Origin: Sulfurospirillum arcachonense DSM 9755
Lineage (GTDB): Bacteria; Campylobacterota; Campylobacteria; Campylobacterales; Sulfurospirillaceae
Direction: 5' to 3'
NCBI RefSeq assembly: GCF_000597725.1
Contig: NZ_JFBL01000014.1
Span: forward strand, 1 to 64,000
DNA: 64,000 bases
Shown here: in pieces, positions 25,690 to 36,597 of the stretch
Layout of the letters: each line of letters starts with the position of its first letter
Position numbering within the stretch: position 1 is the first letter of the stretch
Program-made: the position numbers and the translations under genes
The notes under the pieces: generated by a model
Databases searched by the model: none
Told to the model about the DNA's origin: nothing
The model's input: only the letters and a program-made list of their open reading frames with translations

Positions 25690-26859
25690 ATGCCAAATTT
25701 TCATGCTAAAGAGTTTGTTGAACCAAGCTATCCATCCGATTATGGAAAAACTAATTTTGAATTTGTTGCACAATCTACAAGAGGTGAAAAGCTTGTAATG
25801 AGTCATTTAGAAGATAATGACTTACTTTTAAAAATCAACAAATCAAAAAAAGGTTATCTTATCAAGGGAGATAAGATAACAAGACCTTCACAAGTAGCTA
25901 TTTTACAGCAGGTTTTAAAAGATTATAGAGATTTAACAAAAACGAATACTACAAATTCAAATATAGACTCAAAAAAAGAGAAGACTTTAAAAGTATCTCC
26001 ATTTTTAAAAACGATGGAATATTTTGCAAATAGTTTTGAAACGTCAAAAGATATTTTGGTTGAAGTTGGCTTTGGAAGTGGAAGACATCTTTTGCATCAA
26101 GCCAAAAAAAATCCAGATAAAATTGTTATAGGTTTAGAGATACATAAACCTTCGATTGAGCAAGTTTTAAAACAGTGTGAACTACAAAATATAGAAAATA
26201 TTTTGGTGGTAGATTATGATGCAAGAACATTTTTAGAATTTTTAAATTCCAATAGTGTTAAACAGATTTTTGTGCACTTTCCAGTACCATGGGATAAAAA
26301 ACCACATCGTAGGGTTATAAGTACAGCTTTTATTAACGAATCAAGAAGAGTTTTGATGCAAAAAGGAACACTAGAGCTTAGAACAGATAGTGATAACTAT
26401 TTTGAATACTCTTTTGGAGAGTTTATTAAGCAAGCAAAAGTAGAGTTACATGTAAACAAAAATCAAGATTTAGAAATAAGCAGTAAATACGAAGATAGAT
26501 GGAAAAGACAAGAAAAAGATATATATGATATTACGATGATAAACAAAGAAATTTCAGAAGATATACCGCGTATTGGTACATTAAAATTTGATGAGACCAT
26601 AGAGTTTAAAAAAGTAAAAGAAAAGTTTCAAGAGGTTACTCTACGAGGAGATGATTTTTTTGCTCATATAGAAGAAATTTTTAAGATCAATAAAGATGAA
26701 GGTCTTGTAAGAGTCTCTTTTGGTGCTAGTCAAAGAAATGAACATAGTTATCTTTATATAAAAAAAGATAGTGTAACTTATCTCCCTGACAATGTTTTAG
26801 CAACAAAAGATAATGAAAAAGCACATAAACTTATAAAAGAGCATATATGGAACATGTAA
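25690..26859 (+). CDS. trmB: tRNA (guanine-N7)-methyltransferase, long form
   Basis: The SAM-binding motif VEVGFGSGRHLL and the family blocks IGLEIHKPS, VHFPVPWDKKPHRRV and LRTDSDNYFEYS lie in the middle of the protein. TrmB makes m7G46 in tRNA. At 389 residues it is about 150 longer than the E. coli enzyme; both an N-terminal extension (about 115 residues) and a C-terminal one (about 90) are present. This layout is usual for the epsilon branch. It overlaps ftsE by 13 bases. Confidence 0.92.
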   Translation: MPNFHAKEFVEPSYPSDYGKTNFEFVAQSTRGEKLVMSHLEDNDLLLKINKSKKGYLIKGDKITRPSQVAILQQVLKDYRDLTKTNTTNSNIDSKKEKTLKVSPFLKTMEYFANSFETSKDILVEVGFGSGRHLLHQAKKNPDKIVIGLEIHKPSIEQVLKQCELQNIENILVVDYDARTFLEFLNSNSVKQIFVHFPVPWDKKPHRRVISTAFINESRRVLMQKGTLELRTDSDNYFEYSFGEFIKQAKVELHVNKNQDLEISSKYEDRWKRQEKDIYDITMINKEISEDIPRIGTLKFDETIEFKKVKEKFQEVTLRGDDFFAHIEEIFKINKDEGLVRVSFGASQRNEHSYLYIKKDSVTYLPDNVLATKDNEKAHKLIKEHIWNM

Positions 26860-27518
26860 TTAACGCTGAGAATATGACTTTAGCTTATGGTAAAGATGAA
26901 CCAATTATTACAGAAGCTAGCATGAAAATAAATCCCAATGAATTTGTTTTTATAACAGGTAAAAGTGGAAGTGGTAAATCTACGATTTTAAAGTCAATGT
27001 ATGGTGAATTATCTCCTCAAAAAGGAGTTTTAGATGTTTGTGGAGTGGGTATTAAAAATATAAGTACTTCAAAACTCAATCTTCTTAGACGTTATCTTGG
27101 TATTGTTTTTCAAGATTATAGACTTATTAATGAATGGACAGTTGAAAAAAATGTCATGTTACCTCTTATGATAGGAGGCTTTTCAAAAGGAGTTTGTGCG
27201 AAACAAGCACATAAACTTTTGAAACATGTAAAACTACTTCATAAAGCAGATAAGTATCCGCTTGAGCTTAGTGGTGGAGAGCAACAACGTGTTGCGATGG
27301 CTAGAGCTTTAGCGCATAATCCTGTTATGATATTAGCAGATGAGCCAACTGGTAATTTAGATGAGTATTCATCTGAAGTGATTTGGGATTTACTGAAGAA
27401 TGCTAAAGAGCATTTAGGAACAACTGTTGTAGTAGTTACGCATCATATTCCTTCTACGTTGGGGATTGATTATAAACACTATTTTTTAGAAAGTGGGGTT
27501 GTGTATGAAGTCTCTTAA
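26847..27518 (+). CDS. ftsE: FtsE-like cell-division ABC ATPase
   Basis: The 223-residue ATPase has Walker A GKSGSGKST, the signature LSGGEQQRVAMARAL, Walker B MILADEPTGNLD and the switch His in VVTHH. FtsE pairs with FtsX to pull on periplasmic murein-hydrolase activators during division. It precedes ftsX with a short overlap, and the EnvC-like gene follows. Confidence 0.93.
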   Translation: MEHVINAENMTLAYGKDEPIITEASMKINPNEFVFITGKSGSGKSTILKSMYGELSPQKGVLDVCGVGIKNISTSKLNLLRRYLGIVFQDYRLINEWTVEKNVMLPLMIGGFSKGVCAKQAHKLLKHVKLLHKADKYPLELSGGEQQRVAMARALAHNPVMILADEPTGNLDEYSSEVIWDLLKNAKEHLGTTVVVVTHHIPSTLGIDYKHYFLESGVVYEVS

Positions 27519-28314
27519 AAACCATCTTTCAGTAATTTTTCCATTATTTGTACTTCTTTTTTCAATACAGTTTTCTTTTTTAACAAATAAGATAGTAGAG
27601 GATTATTCAAGAAAATTAACTAGAGATTACTCTATTGTTATAGTTGCTAGTAAAACAATCGATAAAGCAGTTTTAAAAAGTAGGGTAAAAGGTATAAAAT
27701 CAATACAAGAGATAAGCTCAAAAAAGATTTTAGATAGACTAAAAGATAACATCTCTTCAAAAAATATTTCTCTTTTAAAAATAGCATTACCTAAATTTTA
27801 CTCTTTAAAGTTGGAGTCTTTTCCTGATATATCTAGAATAGAAAAAATTAAAGATAGGCTGTTAAAAAGTGGACTTGTTTCAAAAGTAGAAACATTTTCT
27901 AAAACACATACAAAAATATATAGAATGTTTATGTTGCTTAAGAGTATTTCTTTTCTATTTGCAGCATTTATTTTAATTGTTTCAGTTCTTTTAATGTTCA
28001 AACAGATGCGAATTTGGTTACTTGAACACAAAGAAAGAATGGCTGTTATGACACTTTTTGGTGCACCTTTTTGGATGAAAAGTGCTATGTTGTATAGACT
28101 AGCTATTGTTGATTCTTTTATAAGTACGATTTTTGTTAGTATTTTATATAGTGTACTTCCTTTTATGAAAGAAGTAAATACATTTTCTAAAAGTATGAAC
28201 ATAACAATTCCAACATTTGACATACTCAAAGATGGTGGAACATTGTTAGGTATTTCTCTTGTATTTTCATTATTTATCGTTTCAATTGTAATTAGTAAGA
28301 TGAATAGAGAATGA
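27505..28314 (+). CDS. ftsX: FtsX-like cell-division permease
   Basis: The 269-residue protein has one helix at the N-terminus, a periplasmic domain of about 120 residues, and three helices at about residues 145-260, the FtsX layout. I chose the ATG at 27505; a GTG at 27493 and TTG at 27499 are in frame but only add MGLC. Similarity to E. coli FtsX is low in the periplasmic loop, as expected since it must fit its own EnvC partner. It overlaps the next gene by four bases. Confidence 0.88.
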   Translation: MKSLKNHLSVIFPLFVLLFSIQFSFLTNKIVEDYSRKLTRDYSIVIVASKTIDKAVLKSRVKGIKSIQEISSKKILDRLKDNISSKNISLLKIALPKFYSLKLESFPDISRIEKIKDRLLKSGLVSKVETFSKTHTKIYRMFMLLKSISFLFAAFILIVSVLLMFKQMRIWLLEHKERMAVMTLFGAPFWMKSAMLYRLAIVDSFISTIFVSILYSVLPFMKEVNTFSKSMNITIPTFDILKDGGTLLGISLVFSLFIVSIVISKMNRE

Positions 28315-29531
28315 GAATATTATTTGTTATAGTAGCTTTACATGTAGTACTTTTTAGTGCTATTTCTGTAGAAAAAAAGATTAGTAAAAATCAAAAAGAT
28401 TTGAAATTAAAAAGTAAAGTAGAAAGAAGTATTGCTAGAAAATTAAATGATGTTGCACAAGATATTTTAAAAGAAGAAAAGAATTTAAACAATATAAAAT
28501 CAAAGATAGAAGGTCTTGGAAAAAATATTGCTAAAAATCAAAATGTTGTTAAAGATAAAGAGATAAATTTAAAGGATTTAACAAAACAAAATCTTACTTT
28601 ATTAGCAAAGAAAAAAGATTTAGAAGAAAAAATAGTCAAAGTGATTGCTGAAGATTTTTCTTTTTATTTAATTTCAGATAAAGGATATTTAGACTCTGTA
28701 GAGAGTATTTTAGTAGATGAAACAGTAGATAAAATAGGGATTATTATACAAAAAGAGTTTGCAAAACTTTCACATGATTATGACAGAATAAATAAAAAAA
28801 TTGATGTACAAAATAGTCAAATTAAAGATATAAAAGCTTCAATAAAATCTTTAAAAAATCAGAAAGTTGAACTTTCTGGTTTGGAAAAATCAAAAGTAAA
28901 AAGTATAAAAAAGCTTGATTCACAAAGAGCTTCTTATAGAAAAAGATTATTAGATATCACGAATGAAAGAAATGAAATTAGAGCAACTCTGAAAAAACTA
29001 AAAATTATTAAAGCTAAAGAAGATGCTGCAGAAAAACGAGCAAGACTTGCTGCTTTAAAGAAAGCTCAAAAAGATGGAAATATCAATGGCAAAATGACAG
29101 TAAGACAGATAGGTTCATCGTATCAAAATAGTAGAGTAAAAAAATATCGTGGTTCCAAAACAATAGCACCATTAGATAGTTTTAGTGTAAAAAGAAAATT
29201 TGGTGCATATGTAGATCCAATTTATAAGATAAAAATATTTAATGAATCAGTTATTTTAACAGCAAATGAAAAAAATGCAAAAGTAAAAAATGTACTTAAT
29301 GGAAAAGTGATTTATGCAAAAGATACTGCAGTTTTAGATAAAGTTGTTATTGTTGAGAACAGTTATGGGATACACACTATATACGCACATCTTTCAAAAA
29401 TTGCACCGACAATAGAAGTAGGAAAGAAAATTAAAAAAGGGTATGTAATAGGCAGAGTTGAAGATGACCTCTCTTTTGAAGTAACTCAAAAGAGTTATCA
29501 TATCAATCCTTTAGAGTTGATAAGATACTAA
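28311..29531 (+). CDS. EnvC-like murein hydrolase activator with degenerate LytM domain
   Basis: The 406-residue protein has a signal peptide (residues 1-17). Long coiled coils (about 20-240) follow, then a linker with a basic patch, and a C-terminal M23/LytM fold (about 310-405). Of the zinc ligands, the His of YAHL is kept, but the first HxxxD is missing and the last HxH reads LSFEV, so it should not cut murein itself. This is the EnvC condition: a coiled coil bound by FtsEX and a LytM domain that activates amidases. The amidase at 35148 is the natural target. Confidence 0.88.
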   Translation: MRILFVIVALHVVLFSAISVEKKISKNQKDLKLKSKVERSIARKLNDVAQDILKEEKNLNNIKSKIEGLGKNIAKNQNVVKDKEINLKDLTKQNLTLLAKKKDLEEKIVKVIAEDFSFYLISDKGYLDSVESILVDETVDKIGIIIQKEFAKLSHDYDRINKKIDVQNSQIKDIKASIKSLKNQKVELSGLEKSKVKSIKKLDSQRASYRKRLLDITNERNEIRATLKKLKIIKAKEDAAEKRARLAALKKAQKDGNINGKMTVRQIGSSYQNSRVKKYRGSKTIAPLDSFSVKRKFGAYVDPIYKIKIFNESVILTANEKNAKVKNVLNGKVIYAKDTAVLDKVVIVENSYGIHTIYAHLSKIAPTIEVGKKIKKGYVIGRVEDDLSFEVTQKSYHINPLELIRY

Positions 29532-29579
29532 GGTCTTTTATTGTAGAATACGCAAATTTTTTGTCGTATGCGAGTATGA

Positions 29580-30311
<732 letters not shown>

Positions 30312-30462
30312 CTAATATAAGTATGAGTTTTAGGTAGAAGACGACCAAAAGGTTGTACTTTAAATAATATAAATCAAACTTAGATTTTCAGTGAAATTTT
30401 TCCTTTTAGGAAATTATTTTCTCTAGTTTATTCAAGTTTAAAAAAAATTAAAGGAATATTAA
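30312..30462. other. intergenic region between pyrH and rpoZ
   Basis: The region contains two weak hairpins (ACGACC-AAAA-GGTTGT near 30338-30353 and TTTCC-TTTTA-GGAAA near 30399-30413). The second is followed by TTATTTTC and may be a partial terminator or part of the rpoZ leader. Confidence 0.35.
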
Positions 30463-30681
30463 ATGAGAACAGAACAAATAACAGCAAAAGCTTTAAAATA
30501 CGTAGATAACGATAGATATAAACTATCATTACTTATATCAAAGCGTGCAGAACAATTATCAAATGGTGCTGAACCATTAGTTAAATTGGAAGATAAAAAT
30601 AGTAAAGTTACTGATATTGCTCTTTTAGAAGTAGCAGAAGGTAAAGTATCAATTAAATCTTTTTTAGACGACGAAGAGTAG
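30463..30681 (+). CDS. rpoZ: RNA polymerase omega subunit
   Basis: The 72-residue protein carries the omega signature RYKLSLLISKRAEQLSNG in the right place (about residues 18-35) and an acidic tail. It helps assemble the beta' subunit. It lies directly before spoT, the linkage found in many Proteobacteria (rpoZ-spoT). Confidence 0.93.
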   Translation: MRTEQITAKALKYVDNDRYKLSLLISKRAEQLSNGAEPLVKLEDKNSKVTDIALLEVAEGKVSIKSFLDDEE

Positions 30682-30692
30682 TATAGTAAGGT

Positions 30693-32846
30693 ATGGAGCG
30701 TTTAGTTGAACGTGTACAGTCTTGTAAAAATATAAATGATGCAATAGAGCTTTTATATGAATTTATTCCTAAAAGTAATTCATTAGAAAAAGCACTCTTA
30801 TTTACACAAGAAAAACACGAAGGACAGTTTCGTAAAAGTGGTGAAGAGTATGCAATCCACCCTATACTTGTAGCTGTATTTGTTGCCTACTTAGGTGGCG
30901 ATGAAGACATGATTACAGCTGGCCTTTTACATGATGTTATAGAAGATACATGTTGTTCTAAAGAAGAAGTTTCACAAGAGTTTAATAAAGAAGTGGCCCA
31001 TTTAGTTGAGGGATTAACAAAAATCATGGAAATCCGTGATCTTGAGTTGGTTCCTTCTACTTCTGATGAGAAAATAATATCTTCAGCTTTAACATTTAGA
31101 AAGATGCTTTTAGCCTCTATTAGTGATGTAAGAGTTTTAGTGATAAAACTTTGCGATAGACTTCACAATATGCTTACCCTTGATTCACTAAGTAGTGTAA
31201 AACAAAAAAGAATTAGTGAAGAAACAATAGTAGTTTATGGTCCTATTGCTCATAGACTTGGTATTTCATCAATTAAAAATCTTTTAGAAGATTTAAGTTT
31301 TCGTTATGTTCTTCCAGGTGAATATAAAAAAATTGATGATTTTATCGATGAACATAGACAACAACTTCAATTAAGACTTAATCATTTTACTACAGAAACA
31401 AAAGCATTGATGCTGAAAAGTGGCTTTAGTGAAGGTGATTTTACAATAGAAAGACGTGTAAAACACTATTACTCTATATATTTAAAGATACAGAGAAAAG
31501 GTATTTCTATAGAAGAAGTTCTTGATATGCTTGCTATTAGAGTTATAGTAAATGAACCTATAGATTGTTACAGAGCTTTAGGGGTTATTCACCAAAACTT
31601 TAATCCCCTTATTTCAAGATTTAAAGACTATGTTGCAATTCCAAAAGAAAATGGTTATCAAACTATTCATACAACAGTTTTTGACAATAAATCTATTATT
31701 GAATCACAAATAAGAACAAAAGATATGCATAAAACTGCAGAATTTGGAGTTGCAGCTCATTGGAAATATAAATCTGGTGGTCTTAATCCTAAGTTAGAGT
31801 GGTTAAATGATTTTAAAAGTCAAGACGATAGTACTGATAATATTGAAGAGTTTTATGAAATAGCCAAAGATAATTTGTATAGTGAAGATATAGCAGTTTT
31901 TTCACCTAAAGGGGATATCTTTACACTGCCCCGTGGAGCTACTGTACTTGATTTTGCTTTTGAAGTTCATACAGAAGTAGGAACACATGCAAAAGAAGCT
32001 TATGTAAATAAGCAAAAAACACCATTTTTAACAGAGCTCAAAAATGGGGATATTATAAGAATTATCACTTCACATGAACCTCATTTTAGATGTAGTTGGG
32101 TTAATAGTGTAAAAACAGGAAAAGCAAGAAATTCTATTGCTGTTAATTGTCGACAAAAGATTAAAGAGATAAATAACAGAGTTGCAGTAGATATTTTAGT
32201 AGCAGTTTTTAATGTACGAGAGCGAAAACTAAAGAGATGGTTAGAAAAAGAGAATTTAACAAATAAAATTTTTAAAATTGCAACTGATTCTGTATATTTT
32301 AAAAATGTAGTAAATGCCCTTAAAAAATATCCAAGGAGTGATAAACTTCTTTTCCCATTATTGAAGATTGATAGATACAATATAAAAAAACAAAAATTTG
32401 ACAATATAGTTATTTATTCAAATCAAAATGTTTCACATGTACTTTTTGATTATTGTTGCCATCCAAAACGTGGAGATGAAATTATAGGTTTTAAACGTGG
32501 GCATGATGTGCAGGTTCATCATAAATTTTGTGAACGTGCTTCAAATTTGATGAGTGAAAAAGAACAAATGGTTTTTGTCAAGTGGACAAGAGAAGCCCCT
32601 GAACGTTATAGGTTGATAGTTAGTATAGAAAACAAAAAAGGTTCTTTAGCTGCATTTTTACAATATTTAGTTAAAATGCAAATCAATTTAGTTACGATAG
32701 AATTAGGCAAATCGGAAGAAGGACATGCAGATTATTTTGAAATGATACTTGAACTTCCTGATAAAAATGTGGATATGGCAAGAGAAAAATTAAAAGCGAG
32801 ATACAAAGTTATAGAGTTTGTATCTACAAATGATGTTTATAAATAA
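30693..32846 (+). CDS. spoT: bifunctional (p)ppGpp synthetase/hydrolase
   Basis: The 717-residue RSH protein has the HD hydrolase domain (HPILVAVFVAYL, LLHDVIEDT with His80-Asp81) and a synthetase domain with RFKDYVAIPKENGYQTIHT. A TGS domain (IAVFSPKGDIFTLPRGATVL) and a C-terminal ACT domain follow. Intact HD residues and an intact synthetase motif suggest both making and breaking the alarmone, as for the single RSH in Campylobacterota. It begins 11 bases after rpoZ. Confidence 0.95.
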   Translation: MERLVERVQSCKNINDAIELLYEFIPKSNSLEKALLFTQEKHEGQFRKSGEEYAIHPILVAVFVAYLGGDEDMITAGLLHDVIEDTCCSKEEVSQEFNKEVAHLVEGLTKIMEIRDLELVPSTSDEKIISSALTFRKMLLASISDVRVLVIKLCDRLHNMLTLDSLSSVKQKRISEETIVVYGPIAHRLGISSIKNLLEDLSFRYVLPGEYKKIDDFIDEHRQQLQLRLNHFTTETKALMLKSGFSEGDFTIERRVKHYYSIYLKIQRKGISIEEVLDMLAIRVIVNEPIDCYRALGVIHQNFNPLISRFKDYVAIPKENGYQTIHTTVFDNKSIIESQIRTKDMHKTAEFGVAAHWKYKSGGLNPKLEWLNDFKSQDDSTDNIEEFYEIAKDNLYSEDIAVFSPKGDIFTLPRGATVLDFAFEVHTEVGTHAKEAYVNKQKTPFLTELKNGDIIRIITSHEPHFRCSWVNSVKTGKARNSIAVNCRQKIKEINNRVAVDILVAVFNVRERKLKRWLEKENLTNKIFKIATDSVYFKNVVNALKKYPRSDKLLFPLLKIDRYNIKKQKFDNIVIYSNQNVSHVLFDYCCHPKRGDEIIGFKRGHDVQVHHKFCERASNLMSEKEQMVFVKWTREAPERYRLIVSIENKKGSLAAFLQYLVKMQINLVTIELGKSEEGHADYFEMILELPDKNVDMAREKLKARYKVIEFVSTNDVYK

Positions 32847-32867
32847 TTAATATAGAAAGTGAGAATA

Positions 32868-34067
32868 ATGATTCAAGAAGCAATGAATGAGATAAAGCGC
32901 GGTGTTGCTGAAATCATAGATGTGGAACGTATAGAAAAGTTACTAAAAGATTATTTTGAAAATGGTAAAAATTATTATGTTAAAGCTGGATTTGATCCAA
33001 CGGCACCTGATTTACATTTTGGACATACTGTACTTCTTCAAAAAATGGCAGTTTTACAAAAATGTGGTGCTATAGTTCAGTTTCTTATAGGTGATTTTAC
33101 TGGTATGATCGGTGATCCAACAGGTAAAAATGAAACAAGAAAAAAATTAGACAAAGAGACTGTATTAAAAAATGCAGAGAGTTATAAAGAACAAGTATTT
33201 AAAGTACTAGACCCTACAAAAACAGAAGTTATGTTTAACTCACTTTGGCTTGAAGAACTTGGTGCTAGTGGAATAATAGAGCTTACTACAACATTTAATG
33301 TAGCAAGAATGTTAGAGCGTGAAGATTTTGAAAAAAGATATAAGTCTCAAGCTCCTATTTCTATAAGTGAATTTTTATATCCACTTCTTCAAGGTTATGA
33401 TAGTGTAGCCATGAAATGTGATATAGAGATGGGTGGAACGGACCAAAAATTTAATTTGCTTATGGGAAGACAACTCCAACGTACATATAATGTAGGTAAA
33501 GAACAAGCTGTCGTGATGATGCCTTTACTTGAAGGACTTGATGGCGTTAACAAGATGAGTAAATCTTTAGGTAACTATATTGGGGTTACTGATGAACCTA
33601 GTGATATGTTTGGAAAAGTACTAAGTATTAGTGATGATTTAATGTGGAGATATTACGAACTTTTAAGTGCTCTTAGCCTTGAAGCTATTGCTACATGTAA
33701 AGATGATGTGGCTACTGGTAAAGTACATCCAAAAGTTGCAAAAGAAAATTTGGCATTGGAGTTAGTTACTAGATATCATAATGTTGATTTAGCTAATGCG
33801 GCAAAAGAAGAGTTTAATAATGTACATAAAAAAAATGAGCTTCCAACTGATATTAAAGAGTTTAGTTGTGATGGCCCTATTTGGATAGCAAAAGCATTAG
33901 TAGATTGTAAAATTTCTCCATCAACTTCACAATCTCGTAGAGATATAAAACAAGGTGCAGTTAAAATTAATCAAGAAAAAGTAAGCGATGAACAGCTACA
34001 ATTAGAACAAGGTGAATATATACTTCAGGTTGGAAAGAGAAAATTTGCTAAATTAAAGGTTATATAA
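32868..34067 (+). CDS. tyrS: tyrosyl-tRNA synthetase
   Basis: The 399-residue class I synthetase has the HIGH-type motif HFGH (in DPTAPDLHFGH, about residue 49) and KMSKS (about 229), plus a C-terminal S4 domain. HFGH and the length mark the second bacterial TyrRS type (TyrZ-like). I chose the ATG at 32868; a GTG nine bases upstream is also in frame. The last base of its stop codon is the first base of the next gene. Confidence 0.95.
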   Translation: MIQEAMNEIKRGVAEIIDVERIEKLLKDYFENGKNYYVKAGFDPTAPDLHFGHTVLLQKMAVLQKCGAIVQFLIGDFTGMIGDPTGKNETRKKLDKETVLKNAESYKEQVFKVLDPTKTEVMFNSLWLEELGASGIIELTTTFNVARMLEREDFEKRYKSQAPISISEFLYPLLQGYDSVAMKCDIEMGGTDQKFNLLMGRQLQRTYNVGKEQAVVMMPLLEGLDGVNKMSKSLGNYIGVTDEPSDMFGKVLSISDDLMWRYYELLSALSLEAIATCKDDVATGKVHPKVAKENLALELVTRYHNVDLANAAKEEFNNVHKKNELPTDIKEFSCDGPIWIAKALVDCKISPSTSQSRRDIKQGAVKINQEKVSDEQLQLEQGEYILQVGKRKFAKLKVI

Positions 34068-35164
34068 TGTCATTTAAACCATTGAAAATAGGTAAATATA
34101 CAATAAAACATCCAATCGTACAAGGCGGAATGGGCCTAGGAATTAGTTGGGATGGTTTAGCTGGAAATGTGAGTCTTGAGGGTGGACTTGGAGTTATAAG
34201 CTCAGTTGGTACTGGGTATTATGAAGATAATAGATATAGTGCAAAAGATATCAATACAAGACCACTTAATTCTGAAAACTTTTATTCAGCTAAAGGTTTA
34301 AAAGCAGTTATTGATAATGCAAGAAAAATTTCTGGAGATAATCCTTTAGCTGTTAATATACTTTATGCTAGTAATGATTATGAAAGAATTGCAAGAGATG
34401 CTTGTGCTGCTGGTATTGATATTATCATAACAGGTGCTGGACTTCCAACAAATATGCCAGAGTTTACTGAAAATTATCCAGATGTTGCTTTAGTTCCTAT
34501 CGTTTCATCTGCAAAAGCTTTAAAGATTATTTGTAAAAGATGGACAAAAAGATATAACAGACTTCCAGATGCAATTGTTGTTGAAGGACCAAAAAGTGGT
34601 GGACATCAAGGTTTTACTTATGAGCAATGTTTCCAAGATGAGTATCAGTTAGAAAATTTAATCAAACCAATTAAGGAAGAGATGAAAAATTGGGGTGATT
34701 TTCCTCTTATCGCAGCTGGTGGTATTTGGGATCATGATGATATAGTCAAAATGATAGAATTAGGAGCTGATGGTGTACAAATGGGTACTAGATTTATTGG
34801 GACTCATGAGTGTGATGCACATGATAGTTTTAAAGAGGTTATTTTAGCTTCTACTGAAGATACAATAAAACTTTTAAAATCACCAGTAGGTTATCCTGCT
34901 CGTGGGATTAGAACAAATTTAATAGAACTTGTCGAAAAAAGAGAAGGACCTGCTGTAAAATGCATTAGTAACTGTGTTGCTCCTTGTCATCGTGGTGTTG
35001 AAGCAAAAGCAGTAGGTTATTGTATAGCTGATCGTCTTTCAGATGCATTTTTAGGTAAAAAAGAATCAGGTCTGTTTTTTACTGGTGCAAATGGTTATAA
35101 ATTAAATGAAATAATAAGCGTAAAAGAGCTTATTAATAAGTTGATAAATGGCGAAAATAGTTAA
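34067..35164 (+). CDS. nitronate monooxygenase / 2-nitropropane dioxygenase family flavoprotein
   Basis: The 365-residue TIM-barrel protein has the family motifs PIVQGGMGLGIS, IITGAGLP, VVEGPKSGGHQGF and GADGVQMGTRF for FMN binding. Members oxidise alkyl nitronates; others are enoyl-ACP reductases (FabK) or of unknown role. The His in SGGHQG, the usual catalytic base of nitronate monooxygenase, is present. A Cys-rich stretch (KCISNCVAPCHRG) near residue 306 recurs in the epsilon homologues. Physiological substrate is unknown. Confidence 0.85.
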   Translation: MSFKPLKIGKYTIKHPIVQGGMGLGISWDGLAGNVSLEGGLGVISSVGTGYYEDNRYSAKDINTRPLNSENFYSAKGLKAVIDNARKISGDNPLAVNILYASNDYERIARDACAAGIDIIITGAGLPTNMPEFTENYPDVALVPIVSSAKALKIICKRWTKRYNRLPDAIVVEGPKSGGHQGFTYEQCFQDEYQLENLIKPIKEEMKNWGDFPLIAAGGIWDHDDIVKMIELGADGVQMGTRFIGTHECDAHDSFKEVILASTEDTIKLLKSPVGYPARGIRTNLIELVEKREGPAVKCISNCVAPCHRGVEAKAVGYCIADRLSDAFLGKKESGLFFTGANGYKLNEIISVKELINKLINGENS

Positions 35165-36575
35165 ATTACTATTTTTATTATTCATATCTTATAGTGCAGT
35201 ATTTAGTGCTAGTAACTATATCAATGAGTTAATCTCATATGATAAAAAGATTAAAACTGCTGATGATGATGAACTCTTAAGAGTTCATCATGCTATTAAG
35301 AGTATTTACATACAATCTATTATAAAAAACGATAATACACTAAAAGAACAAACACTTCAAAGGCTTGTTAAAACATCTAATATTCTGAAATTTGATTCAA
35401 GTGGGTATGCAAAAGAACTTGCGACTTTACAAAAAATAAGTGGAAAGAAAAAAACTTTTAAAAGTAAAAGGAAAGTAGTTCCTAAAAAAACAATAGCTCC
35501 TCCTAAAAAGATAAATAAGCATAAGACTCATTTAGCAAGATTAAAAGGGATTTCTAATAAAGGGGATATGTTAGAACTGAGTTTTGATCAAAAGTTAACA
35601 AGTAAGGATATTAAATCCTTTCAATTAAAAGCAAAAAATACTTACAGAGAAGTTTTTGATATAAAGGCTATACTCTCTTTTGTTCCTAGTATGAAAACTC
35701 CAAAAGCATTAAAAAGCTTAAGAATAGCTCAATATAATAATAAAACTTTAAGGATAGTTTTTCAAAGAAATTCTATTCTTAAATCAACAATAAAAGTGCA
35801 TGGACGTAAAATAGATATTTTATATAATTCAAAAAATAGCCCTAAAACAAAGGTTACGACAGAGAAAAAAGATTATACAAAATATATTAAACCTCTATCT
35901 TCTCGTAAGATTATTGTTATAGATGCTGGGCATGGAGGTAAAGATGCTGGAGCGGTTGGGAGTAAAACACAGTATGAAAAAAGAGTAGTTTTACAGATTG
36001 CTTTAAAAACAGGAAGAATACTTCAAAAAAGAGGTTACAGAGTTTATTATACAAGAACTAATGATAAATTTATACGTTTACGAAATAGAACAAGATATGC
36101 AAATAAAAAAGGTGCAGATATCTTTTTATCGATTCATGCAAATGCTTCAAGAAAAAAATCGCTTCATGGAATCGAAACATTTTTTCTTTCACCAGCAAGA
36201 AGTAAAAGAAGTAAAAATGTAGCAGCATTAGAAAATAAGTCAGATATGCAAGAGATGGATTATTTCTCAAAACAAACTTTTTTAAATGTTTTTAATAGGG
36301 AAAAAATAATAGCAGCAAATAAATTAGCATTAGATGTGCAACAAGGTATGTTAAATAGAATCAAAAAGAAATACAGTGGAGTAAGAGATGGTGGAGTAAG
36401 AGAAGCTCCTTTTTGGGTTTTAGTAGGTGCTCAGATGCCGTCTATCCTTGTAGAAACAGGATACATATCAAATAAATATGAGAGAAAAAGGATTTTTAAT
36501 TCTCACTATCAGACATTAATGGCAAATGGAATTGCAGACGGTATTGATAGTTATTTTGTAAAAAATGAATATTAA
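35148..36575 (+). CDS. N-acetylmuramoyl-L-alanine amidase (AmiA/AmiC type)
   Basis: The 475-residue protein has a signal peptide, a Lys-rich linker (about 100-125), an AMIN-like beta domain (about 125-230) and a C-terminal Amidase_3 domain from about 250. Zinc and catalytic residues are visible: His in DAGHGGKDAGA, Glu in YEKRVV, His in SIHANA and Glu in VETGYISN. It cuts the stem peptide from MurNAc at the septum and, in the family, needs an EnvC- or NlpD-type activator, which is encoded at 28311. It overlaps the upstream gene by 17 bases. Confidence 0.92.
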   Translation: MAKIVKLLFLLFISYSAVFSASNYINELISYDKKIKTADDDELLRVHHAIKSIYIQSIIKNDNTLKEQTLQRLVKTSNILKFDSSGYAKELATLQKISGKKKTFKSKRKVVPKKTIAPPKKINKHKTHLARLKGISNKGDMLELSFDQKLTSKDIKSFQLKAKNTYREVFDIKAILSFVPSMKTPKALKSLRIAQYNNKTLRIVFQRNSILKSTIKVHGRKIDILYNSKNSPKTKVTTEKKDYTKYIKPLSSRKIIVIDAGHGGKDAGAVGSKTQYEKRVVLQIALKTGRILQKRGYRVYYTRTNDKFIRLRNRTRYANKKGADIFLSIHANASRKKSLHGIETFFLSPARSKRSKNVAALENKSDMQEMDYFSKQTFLNVFNREKIIAANKLALDVQQGMLNRIKKKYSGVRDGGVREAPFWVLVGAQMPSILVETGYISNKYERKRIFNSHYQTLMANGIADGIDSYFVKNEY

Positions 36576-36597
36576 AAAAGTTTACATGTAAAGCTGA

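Noticed and set aside
27798-28229. 143-codon frame on the minus strand opposite ftsX
   Set aside because: It lies inside a strongly supported ftsX gene, has no ribosome site and resembles no protein I know.
28311-29531. Active M23 endopeptidase
   Set aside because: Two of the zinc-binding motifs are missing, so an EnvC-like activator is the better call.
30399-30413. Strong terminator after pyrH
   Set aside because: The stem is only five base pairs and the T-run is interrupted, so I list it only as a weak hairpin.
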